39,878 nucleotides of DNA from NCBI GenBank assembly GCA_020625875.1, contig JAHLAX010000019.1:1-39878 (forward strand), written 5' to 3'. This stretch comes from a bacterium. GTDB lineage: Bacteria; Bacillota; Clostridia; Oscillospirales; Acutalibacteraceae. Each line of letters starts with the position of its first letter. Positions within the stretch are counted from its first letter, which is position 1. The notes under the pieces are model-generated. The model searched no databases. It worked only from the letters and a program-made list of their open reading frames with translations, and had not been told where the DNA came from. The position numbers were made by a program, and so were the translations under genes. Shown here piece after piece: positions 24,735 to 31,537 of this stretch.

Positions 24735-24763
24735 ATAATATCATAAACAGCGGATAAAAACAA
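24735..24763 (-). promoter_or_regulatory. Promoter of the metF-metH operon
   Basis: On the minus strand TTGTTT (24758-24763), 17-base spacer, TATTAT (24735-24740). The predicted leader before the metF ATG at 24718 is only about 10 bases, too short for a SAM or cobalamin riboswitch. Confidence 0.6.
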
Positions 24764-24768
24764 TACAT

Positions 24769-24796
24769 TTGACATTATATAAATTTGTGATAGAAT
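24769..24796 (+). promoter_or_regulatory. Promoter of the DPM1-like glycosyltransferase gene
   Basis: A perfect TTGACA (24769-24774), 16-base spacer, TAGAAT (24791-24796), followed by a GGAGG ribosome site at 24816-24820 and ATG 24828. Its -35 is only five bases from the divergent metF -35, so the two promoters may compete for polymerase. Confidence 0.78.
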
Positions 24797-24827
24797 AATT
24801 AAAGATGTAAATAACGGAGGATACAAA

Positions 24828-25766
24828 ATGAAACTATCCCTTGTTGTCCCCTGCTATAACGAGCAGGACAACGTTGAGCTTTTTTATGAGGAGTGCGTCA
24901 AAGCCTTTGACTCAAAGCCGTTTGAGTACGAGTTTGTATTCGTAAACGACGGCAGCCGCGACCATACTCTGGACAGACTGAAGAAGCTTTATAACGAAAA
25001 AACCGACAGCAACATAACCGTTGTGTCGTTAAGCCGAAACTTCGGCAAAGAAAGCGCTATTTACGCGGGGCTCAAAAACGCCGAGGGCGACTATATCTCG
25101 CTGATTGACGCGGATATGCAGCAACGCCCCGAGGTTGTGCTCGAAATGCTTGAAATCCTCAAAAACGAGCCTGAATACGACTGCGTTGCCGCGTATCAGG
25201 GCAAGCGCAAAGAAAGCTCCGTTATGACGGGATTCAAGTCTGGCTTTTATAAATTGATTAACAAGCTCAGCGAGGTTGAGCTGCACGCGGACGCGAGCGA
25301 CTTTCGCACCTTTACCCGAAGCGTCGCTGACGCTATTCTCGAAATGGGCGAATATCACCGCTTTTCGAAGGGCATATTCAGCTGGGTAGGTTTTAATACA
25401 AAATATATTCCCTATGAAGTTCAACAGCGCAACGCGGGCGAGACAAAATGGAGCTTCACCAAGCTCGTAAAATACGCGTTGGGCGGAATCTCCGCTTTTT
25501 CCACAAGACCTCTGAGTTTCGCCACATATGTAGGCGCGTTCGCTACAATCGTTTCGCTCATCTATCTGATTGTAGTTATCATTCAGCGTATTTTCTTCAA
25601 CCACGCGTTCAGCGGCTACGCGACAATCGTTGTGCTTATTCTGCTGTTCGGCGGGTTGCAGCTTTTCTGCATAGGTATCATCGGCTCATATCTCGCCAAA
25701 ACATATATTCAAAGCAAGAACCGACCGATATATATAGCTAAAGAGATTTTAAAAAGAGATAAATAA
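24828..25766 (+). CDS. Polyprenyl-phosphate glycosyltransferase (GtrB/DPM1-like)
   Basis: A 312-residue GT2 enzyme that probably transfers a sugar from a nucleotide donor to undecaprenyl phosphate at the membrane. The N-terminal catalytic domain shows LSLVVPCYNEQDNVELFYEE, FVFVNDGSRDHT, VVSLSRNFGKESAIYAGL and the metal motif in IDADMQQRPE. The GETKWSFTKLVKYALGG stretch comes just before two transmembrane helices at about 230-252 and 265-290, the layout of GtrB/YkoT/ArnC-type proteins. It is a single-gene unit with its own promoter and terminator. A GtrA flippase or a membrane glycosyltransferase partner is not seen nearby. The exact sugar is unknown. Confidence 0.93.
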   Translation: MKLSLVVPCYNEQDNVELFYEECVKAFDSKPFEYEFVFVNDGSRDHTLDRLKKLYNEKTDSNITVVSLSRNFGKESAIYAGLKNAEGDYISLIDADMQQRPEVVLEMLEILKNEPEYDCVAAYQGKRKESSVMTGFKSGFYKLINKLSEVELHADASDFRTFTRSVADAILEMGEYHRFSKGIFSWVGFNTKYIPYEVQQRNAGETKWSFTKLVKYALGGISAFSTRPLSFATYVGAFATIVSLIYLIVVIIQRIFFNHAFSGYATIVVLILLFGGLQLFCIGIIGSYLAKTYIQSKNRPIYIAKEILKRDK

Positions 25767-25773
25767 ACAAATG

Positions 25774-25803
25774 GGAGCTGTTCAGGTGAACAGCTCCTTT
25801 TTG
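25774..25803 (+). terminator. Intrinsic terminator after the glycosyltransferase gene
   Basis: GGAGCTGTTCA pairs perfectly with TGAACAGCTCC around a tight loop, followed by TTTTT. It lies between convergent genes; the minus-strand side has no good T tract, so it mainly serves the plus strand. Confidence 0.9.
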
Positions 25804-25816
25804 ATTCTATTATATG

Positions 25817-28800
25817 TTAGATAACCTTAATCTTACATTTCAGGGTAATGCCGTTCGTCTTGACGATTATTACGGTATTGCCCTTGCGTTTAGCTTTGAT
25901 TTTGCCCTTTGAAGTAACCGAGGCGATTTTCTTGTTATTTGATTTGAACTTTGCTTGCCCGACTTTACCCTTGATTTTCAGGGTAAAGGTTTTACCCTTC
26001 TTTATAGTTTGCTTCGTTTTATTCAGCGTCGGGTTTTTGACTGTTATTTTAAATGACGCCTTGGTTTCGGAGTTAGAAACAGTGATTGTCGCCTTGCCCT
26101 TTTTAAGAGCTGTGAGCTTACCCGATTTGCTAACTTTCACGATTTTTGTATTGCTGCTTTTATACAAAGCGTTGTGATCGTAGGTGTTGTTAAAAGCAAG
26201 CTTAATATCGGCTTTTTTCTTGATATACATACTCTTGGGAGTGCTTTTGATTTTTATGCTCGGCGTCGGGAGCTTGTCGGGAGTATCCTTTCCGCCGAGA
26301 AGACGAAGCTTGACATAGCGCTGATAACCGCTTACGTCCTCGTCGCCGTCTTCTTTCCACTCGCTGTTCTCAAACCAGCGCACACCCGCGTCAACAACCT
26401 CGTACTCACACCAAGGAGCAAGCAGCTGCTCGTATTCAAAGGCGGAATGCAGCGCCGCTATCAATCCCGAGGGAGCGTTGTTAAGCGCGGTTTTTTCAGC
26501 GTATATGATGTACATTACGCCCTCGCCCTTGCTGTAGAAGTTGTGCGCGACATTCGGCGAGAGACTTGTGCTTACATACTCGGGATGCTTAAAGGTTGTG
26601 CCCTTGGCGGCTCTGAGATTTTTCAGAGTGTTGTTCTCTCCCGCGATAAAGCGTGAAGCGTACGGCTCGGCTCCGCTGTAGAGAATAAGGCTGTCGGTAG
26701 CTTTATGGCGTTTGAGCTCGGTGTCGCAGGCGTGATTCAGAATTGAAATCATCGGCTCAAAGCCTTCGCCGAAATCACGCAGCGCCATATTGTAAAAATC
26801 TGTTCCTTTATTGTTTACGCCGAACATAGCGGTATAAAAGCTCTCGCTCTGATATGCCGACATAGCCGATTCATCGGTGAGCTCATCGAAAGCTTTGGAC
26901 AGCTTTGAAATTTTATTGAGATAATTCTCTCTCCAGAGCTCGTAGGTTTTCGGTGTTATTCTGCGGTAATTGCTGTCGTCAAAGCCCGTGTATTTTACCC
27001 CGCTGTCGGTGGTTACCTTTACCTTGCATTTGAAGTAGGTTGTTCCGACGGCGGCGGTGACGTAAGTTGTTCCCTTTTTGAGTCCTGTTATTTTTCCGCT
27101 CTCAGAAACGGAAGCGATTTTGTCATTGTTGGAGGTATAAACGATGTCGTTCACGTCCGCGCCATTAACGATGAAGTTTGCTGTTCCTTTTCCCTTAAGA
27201 GTTACCGTTTTGATATTCTGAGTCGGCTTCTGGGTAAAAACTCCGATATTATGATTGTCGGCGTAGGTCTTAACGTCCTTTGATACGCTGCCGACAATAT
27301 ACATTCCATCCTTGAATTTAAGCGACTCATAGCCGTTGCTATAATCAACATAATATTCAAGAGCCTGCTCGCCAATTGTTTTTAAGCTTTCGGGAACAAC
27401 GAGCTTGGTTACGGTATCGTTTAAGGCAAAGGCTCGGGGAGCGATTTTCTCTACCCCGTTAGGAACAGTAAATTCTTTTTCTACCGATTTTGGCACACAA
27501 AGTAGCGTCTTGCCGTCGGCTGAGTACAGAACACCGTCTGTCGCCTTGTACTTATTATCGGCGGAAAATTTTATTCCACTTCCCAAAAAGGCATTGGGGT
27601 TAAAAGTATTCAGCGAATCAGGGATTTTTACGGTGAGCCCTTCTTCTCCGAAGGCGTAGAACGCCAGCTTCCCGATTTCCTCCACAGAACCGAGGCTTAA
27701 TTCGGACGCGGACTGAACCTCGGCAAAGGCATAATCGCCAATCGTCGTTACACTGTCGGAAATATTAACTTTTTGTAAGCCTGCTTTGAAAAACGCGTGG
27801 CTGTCGATTTTCTTCAGAGTATCGGGCATTTTGACCTTCGTAACAAGGTCAGCGCCCATAAACGCGTAGGGAGCAACTTCTTCCGTGCCGCTCGGGATTT
27901 CATAAATAAACTCGGGATTATCCCCGCTGTTTTCGGAATCATATCCATTTTCCTTCGGGTAATACACAAGGGTTTTATTATCTTTTGTATATATTACTCC
28001 TTCGACTGCAATATATCTCTCGTTTGTTTCTGTTACCGAGTACTTATCGGTAACAACTCCCGCGAAAGCGCCGTTCTCAAGCGTTAAATTATCGGGGAGC
28101 GTAATATCTTTGATGCTTGTATTATCAAAGGCGAGCGCGCCGACATTTGTGAGATTGTCCGAAAATGTCAGAGTATCAAGGGTATCAGAAAGCTCTGAAA
28201 AAGCTCCTTCTCCGATTGTGCTTCCGTTAAACTCCAGCGAGGATAAAGCGCATTTGGCGAACGCGTAGCTGCCAATTGAATCAAGGCTCTCGGGGAATCC
28301 GTCAATATCAAGCTTTGAGCATTTCGTGAAGGCGTAGGCTCCTATTTTTTTAAGGTTCTTCGGCAGGGATATATTTTGCAATCCCTCACAGCTGTAAAAT
28401 AATCTGTCGGGAATAGTCGTTATTTTGTTGTTCATAATTACGTTTGACAAGCCGCTGAACGCGAAAGCGTATTCCCCTATACTTTCGAGATTTTTCGGGA
28501 AGCCGAAATAATTTAGGTTTTCATCAAAGAGAAACGCGCCGTCACCGATAGACTTAACGTTTTTACCGAGCGAAACAGAAGCAAGAGAAGTACAGTCTGA
28601 AAAGGCTCCCTTGCCTATGCTTTCCACAGCAGAGCTAAAGGTCGCTTTTTTAAGATGTGAGCACGCCTCAAAGGCATAATCGCCGATCTTCTCAAGCTCA
28701 ACTTCACAGTTTATCGAAACAATATCGAGATTACCGCTGAACGCGCCGTCGCCTATAGCCGTTACGGTGCAGCCGTTCTCGAGCTGATCGGGAATGTTCA

Positions 28801-28975
28801 GATAGTTTTCGCTGCCTTTATATCCTGTTATAACAGCCTTATCATCTGTGATTTCAAAAACAAACCCGTTCTCGGTATACTTGCCGTTCACCGCGCTAGC
28901 TCCAATCGGTAACGCGGAGATAAAAACGGAAAGGATTATAAGAACCGATAACATAAGGGATATGATTTTCCTCAT
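25817..28975 (-). CDS. Secreted LRR protein with embedded ADP-ribosyltransferase-like domain and Ig-like repeats
   Basis: A 1052-residue exported protein. The start at ATG 28975 has AGGTGGAG upstream and begins the signal peptide (cut near residue 30, IGASA). Residues about 50-585 are BspA-type leucine-rich repeats (IGDYAFEACSHLKK, IGKGAFSDCTSLAS and about a dozen more). A Big2-like domain follows (about 595-670). Residues about 690-885 match an ADPrib_exo_Tox-type fold: VSTSLSP with Ser-Thr-Ser 802-804, and AFEYEQLL with Glu847-x-Glu849. The expected first-motif Arg (YRG) reads Ser767 (YSG). Two more Ig-like domains end the protein (about 905-1052). Surface adhesion and toxin-like activity are predictions; the Arg loss may make it inactive. 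Confidence 0.85.
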   Translation of the reverse strand: MRKIISLMLSVLIILSVFISALPIGASAVNGKYTENGFVFEITDDKAVITGYKGSENYLNIPDQLENGCTVTAIGDGAFSGNLDIVSINCEVELEKIGDYAFEACSHLKKATFSSAVESIGKGAFSDCTSLASVSLGKNVKSIGDGAFLFDENLNYFGFPKNLESIGEYAFAFSGLSNVIMNNKITTIPDRLFYSCEGLQNISLPKNLKKIGAYAFTKCSKLDIDGFPESLDSIGSYAFAKCALSSLEFNGSTIGEGAFSELSDTLDTLTFSDNLTNVGALAFDNTSIKDITLPDNLTLENGAFAGVVTDKYSVTETNERYIAVEGVIYTKDNKTLVYYPKENGYDSENSGDNPEFIYEIPSGTEEVAPYAFMGADLVTKVKMPDTLKKIDSHAFFKAGLQKVNISDSVTTIGDYAFAEVQSASELSLGSVEEIGKLAFYAFGEEGLTVKIPDSLNTFNPNAFLGSGIKFSADNKYKATDGVLYSADGKTLLCVPKSVEKEFTVPNGVEKIAPRAFALNDTVTKLVVPESLKTIGEQALEYYVDYSNGYESLKFKDGMYIVGSVSKDVKTYADNHNIGVFTQKPTQNIKTVTLKGKGTANFIVNGADVNDIVYTSNNDKIASVSESGKITGLKKGTTYVTAAVGTTYFKCKVKVTTDSGVKYTGFDDSNYRRITPKTYELWRENYLNKISKLSKAFDELTDESAMSAYQSESFYTAMFGVNNKGTDFYNMALRDFGEGFEPMISILNHACDTELKRHKATDSLILYSGAEPYASRFIAGENNTLKNLRAAKGTTFKHPEYVSTSLSPNVAHNFYSKGEGVMYIIYAEKTALNNAPSGLIAALHSAFEYEQLLAPWCEYEVVDAGVRWFENSEWKEDGDEDVSGYQRYVKLRLLGGKDTPDKLPTPSIKIKSTPKSMYIKKKADIKLAFNNTYDHNALYKSSNTKIVKVSKSGKLTALKKGKATITVSNSETKASFKITVKNPTLNKTKQTIKKGKTFTLKIKGKVGQAKFKSNNKKIASVTSKGKIKAKRKGNTVIIVKTNGITLKCKIKVI

Positions 28976-29007
28976 AAATACTCCACCTCGCAAGTAAATA
29001 TATATTT

Positions 29008-29036
29008 ATTATATATTTATACTATCCCTTTTTCAA
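29008..29036 (-). promoter_or_regulatory. Promoter of the LRR-ART gene
   Basis: On the minus strand TTGAAA (29031-29036), 17-base spacer, TATAAT (29008-29013), then a short AT-rich leader and the AGGTGGAG ribosome site before ATG 28975. Confidence 0.75.
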
Positions 29037-29071
29037 TACCTTTGCCTGACAATTTACGCGCCGCTTTCGAC

Positions 29072-29102
29072 AAACAGCCCCCTTAAACTAAGGGGGCTGT
29101 TT
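29072..29102. terminator. Strong hairpin, probable terminator of the DegT-SleB operon
   Basis: ACAGCCCCCTTA and TAAGGGGGCTGT form a GC-rich near-perfect stem with a tiny loop. The T tract on the minus strand is short (TTTG). It lies just after the stop of the small acidic gene, so it probably ends the operon starting at 31428. Confidence 0.65.
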
Positions 29103-29109
29103 ACTAACG

Positions 29110-29295
29110 TTATTCTTCCTCGGGCAAATACGGGTACACATCGCCGTAGGCTTGGCGTTCTTCCTCGTTTTCGGGAGCCGCAGGAATCAGCCCCGTGCAG
29201 TCATAGGAGGAAGCGCTTGTACCGTATATATCATCTTCAAGGTCAATAGGATAATCCTCGTATTCGTCTTCAGCTTTAATGTTATAAATCTTCAA
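29110..29295 (-). CDS. Small acidic protein, unknown
   Basis: A 61-residue reading frame rich in Glu, Asp, Tyr and Pro (MKIYNIKAEDEYEDYPIDLE, ending YLPEEE), with no signal peptide or membrane segment. The start is TTG 29293-29295, with GAGGTGA 6 bases upstream. That ribosome site is the 3' arm of a terminator-like hairpin (29299-29328), so translation should be low unless the hairpin is opened. It is 48 bases after the SleB-like gene and before a strong terminator. I do not recognise a family. It could be a real small gene or a chance frame; the good ribosome spacing and non-random composition favour a gene. Confidence 0.5.
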   Translation of the reverse strand: MKIYNIKAEDEYEDYPIDLEDDIYGTSASSYDCTGLIPAAPENEEERQAYGDVYPYLPEEE

Positions 29296-29328
29296 AAAAT
29301 CACCTCACCAATATTATGGCGAGGTGAT
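29294..29328 (-). terminator. Terminator-like hairpin overlapping a ribosome binding site
   Basis: On the minus strand ATCACCTCGCC pairs with GGTGAGGTGAT (11 pairs, one G-T, 8-base loop) and is followed by TTTTTT. The 3' arm contains GAGGTGA, the only ribosome site for the small acidic gene. Confidence 0.75.
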
Positions 29329-29343
29329 ATTAATATATACTGT

Positions 29344-30168
29344 TTATCTGTCAAAAAATCTTACGTCCTGATATGTGCAGATATAGCGCATACTCTCGTG
29401 GTCTTTGCTGAACTTGTCGGGCATAAGCGTTGGGTTATACATATAAAGAATTCTGTGTTGAACCGCGTTTTTATCCATATCAAAAATATAGACCACGGCA
29501 TCCTTGACTCTCTTTGTGGGAGTAGTAAGCTTGCCTGTATACTTATATGAGCTTATAACATCGCTCACACTTGTATAACCGTCAAAATACATCGCGTTCT
29601 TAACAGCCTGCGCAATCAGCGCCGCGCCCGTAAATCCGCCTGAGCCGAGTTCGCCCATACAGAGCTTTTCGAGAATCTCTCGGTCTTTATCCGAAAGCTC
29701 TATGTGTCCGCAGGAATAGGATGTGTCGGGATTATCAACCGCCACAAGATAGCCCGCGTTCCACTGGGTGTTGTAGTCCGCCTTGGTTTCGGCGGTAGCC
29801 GCTGTGGCGTAAACTTTTGAGCTTGAGCTTTTTTTAGAAGATTTTGAGGACGTTTTGCTCGAGCTTGATTTGCTCCTCGGGTCGCTCTTTTTGCTTGCCG
29901 AGGCGGTTGAGCTGTTTTTGGCGTTTTTCTTTTTGATTTCAACCTTTGAATCCGTAATCTTAACATCCGAGGATGTGCTCTTGGGCTTGGTTTCTTTGGT
30001 AGTTGTCTCCGCGGTTGTCGCGGTTGTCGCGGCAGTTGTCAAAATTTCGCCGTTTGATGTAGACGTAGCGCATCCTCGCGAAAAGGTAGGAATTATGATA
30101 AGAACAGCTACTGCCAGAACAATGATAGCTAATATTAAGTTTACCTTGTTTTCAAAAAAACTCTTCAA
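29344..30168 (-). CDS. SleB-like cell-wall hydrolase with membrane anchor
   Basis: A 274-residue protein with an N-terminal membrane helix (about 9-28), a long low-complexity linker rich in Thr, Lys and Ser (about 38-118, for example SSSSKTSSKSSKKSSSSK), and a C-terminal Hydrolase_2/SleB-like domain. In that domain DKDREILEKLCMGELG carries the probable catalytic Glu and ALIAQAVKNAMYFDG the following helix; VKDAVVYIFDMD lies further on. The family cuts peptidoglycan, often as spore-cortex lytic or general wall hydrolases. The start is TTG 30168 with AGGTG 7 bases upstream. It is 48 bases after the DegT gene and likely co-transcribed. Vegetative wall turnover or spore germination both remain possible. 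Confidence 0.83.
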   Translation of the reverse strand: MKSFFENKVNLILAIIVLAVAVLIIIPTFSRGCATSTSNGEILTTAATTATTAETTTKETKPKSTSSDVKITDSKVEIKKKNAKNSSTASASKKSDPRSKSSSSKTSSKSSKKSSSSKVYATAATAETKADYNTQWNAGYLVAVDNPDTSYSCGHIELSDKDREILEKLCMGELGSGGFTGAALIAQAVKNAMYFDGYTSVSDVISSYKYTGKLTTPTKRVKDAVVYIFDMDKNAVQHRILYMYNPTLMPDKFSKDHESMRYICTYQDVRFFDR

Positions 30169-30216
30169 AAGTAAACACCTGTTTTCGATTACAACTGAGC
30201 GTGTTTGCTCTCGTTA

Positions 30217-31428
30217 TCATTTAATCATACTGTCATATACCTTTTTAAAGGTGTCAATTACATATTGCGCCTCGTCGTCGGTGAGAGTCGAGTTCATAGG
30301 CAGAGTAAGCTGATTTTTGTGCATATTAAAGGCGTAGGGATAGTCCTTGATGTCAAAGCCCTTGTTCTTGTACGCCGAAAGCATAGGCAAAGGCTTAAAG
30401 TGAACGTTACACATTACGCCGTTGTCAGCCATACGATTGTAGAACTCGTTGCGGAACTCACTGTCCTTGCCGAGGAACCTGACAAAATAAAGGTGACCGC
30501 TGCTGCGGTGGTTGTCGCTCGTGTGCTGTAGCGTCTGGATGTCAAGGTTCTTAAAAGCCTCGTCATAGCGCCTGATAAGCTCATGACGACGGTTGAGTAT
30601 ACCCTCATAACGGTCAAGCTGAGCAAGACCTATAGCCGCCAGAACATCGGGCATATTACACTTATACTGAGTGTTAACAACGTCATACTCCCATGAAGCG
30701 CCCTGGTTTTTGGCGAGGGCGTCCTTGGTCTGACCGTGAAGCGACCAGAGCATATACTGCTTATAAATCTTGTCTTCGTTGATTCTGCCGCGGAGCCTGT
30801 GGACAGCCGCGCCGCCCTCGGCGGTAGTCATATTTTTAACCGCGTGGAAACTGAAGTTGCTGAAGTCGGCTATTTCGCCGCACATCTGTCCATGCCAGCG
30901 CGCGCCGAAAGAGTGCGCCGCGTCAGCCATAACAACTACGCGTCCGATAATTTCCTGCAAGGTGCCTTCTTTTGGGCGGAACTTATCGCGCTGGTTGCGC
31001 ACCGCCTCATAGATACGGTCGTAATCGCACACAACGCCCGCTATATCAACGGGAATAATTACCTTTGTGTGCTCGTTTATTGCGGCTTCCATTTTATCGT
31101 AGTCCATCTCGTATGTGCCTGGCTTGCAGTCAATCATAACCGCCTTCGCGCCGACGTGATACACGATAGAGCAGGTAGCTGTATAGGTATAGGCGGGGAG
31201 GATTATTTCATCCCCTGGACCTACGCCCAGAATACGCAGTGTCATCTCGGCGCATGAGGTCTGTGAGGATAGGCAGACAGCCTGTCCTGTGTGACAATAA
31301 TCGCCAATGCGTTTTTCAAGCTCCTTGGTTCTGGGGCCTGTTGTAATCCAACCCGATTTAAGGACTTCTGCAACCGCCTCAATCTCGTGCTCGCCGAGAT
31401 CAGGAGGCGAAAACGGTATATTCATCAT
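30217..31428 (-). CDS. DegT/DnrJ/EryC1/StrS-family PLP aminotransferase
   Basis: A 403-residue sugar aminotransferase of full family length. PLP marks are the Asp169-Ala-Ala-His-Ser motif and Lys198 in SFHAVKNMTTAEGG; the N-terminus has the typical PFSPPDLGEHEIEAVAEVL and GPRTKELEKR. It would aminate a nucleotide-linked keto-hexose (ArnB/PseC/PglE-like roles are known). It differs clearly from the aminotransferase at 1-835 although motifs agree. It is the first gene of a separate operon with a wall hydrolase, not next to other sugar genes, so its product may feed the polysaccharide locus or another glycan. ATG 31428 is doubled (ATGATG); AAGGGG lies about 10 bases upstream. Confidence 0.92.
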   Translation of the reverse strand: MMNIPFSPPDLGEHEIEAVAEVLKSGWITTGPRTKELEKRIGDYCHTGQAVCLSSQTSCAEMTLRILGVGPGDEIILPAYTYTATCSIVYHVGAKAVMIDCKPGTYEMDYDKMEAAINEHTKVIIPVDIAGVVCDYDRIYEAVRNQRDKFRPKEGTLQEIIGRVVVMADAAHSFGARWHGQMCGEIADFSNFSFHAVKNMTTAEGGAAVHRLRGRINEDKIYKQYMLWSLHGQTKDALAKNQGASWEYDVVNTQYKCNMPDVLAAIGLAQLDRYEGILNRRHELIRRYDEAFKNLDIQTLQHTSDNHRSSGHLYFVRFLGKDSEFRNEFYNRMADNGVMCNVHFKPLPMLSAYKNKGFDIKDYPYAFNMHKNQLTLPMNSTLTDDEAQYVIDTFKKVYDSMIK

Positions 31429-31474
31429 ATCTTCTATTTCCCCTTAATTTGAAAAATAAAGAAATACACACTTT

Positions 31475-31503
31475 ATTATACTACCATAATTTCAAAAAGT
31501 AAA
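31475..31503 (-). promoter_or_regulatory. Promoter of the DegT-SleB operon
   Basis: On the minus strand TTTACT (31498-31503), 17-base spacer, perfect TATAAT (31475-31480). The boxes are identical to those of the sortase-cassette promoter at 15005-15033. Confidence 0.75.
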
Positions 31504-31537
31504 GAGAAAGAATGCAGTTGTAAGCGTAATGTAATCT

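Noticed and set aside
24718..24826. 36 extra N-terminal residues on MetF
   Set aside because: The open frame continues upstream, but this DNA holds the promoter boxes, and GGTGAT sits correctly before ATG 24718, where the conserved protein starts.
24719..24827. SAM or cobalamin riboswitch ahead of metF
   Set aside because: The promoter-to-ATG distance is about 10-20 bases and no riboswitch core is visible.
25029..25604. 191-codon minus-strand frame inside the glycosyltransferase gene
   Set aside because: It is antisense to a conserved GT2 protein and has no independent support.
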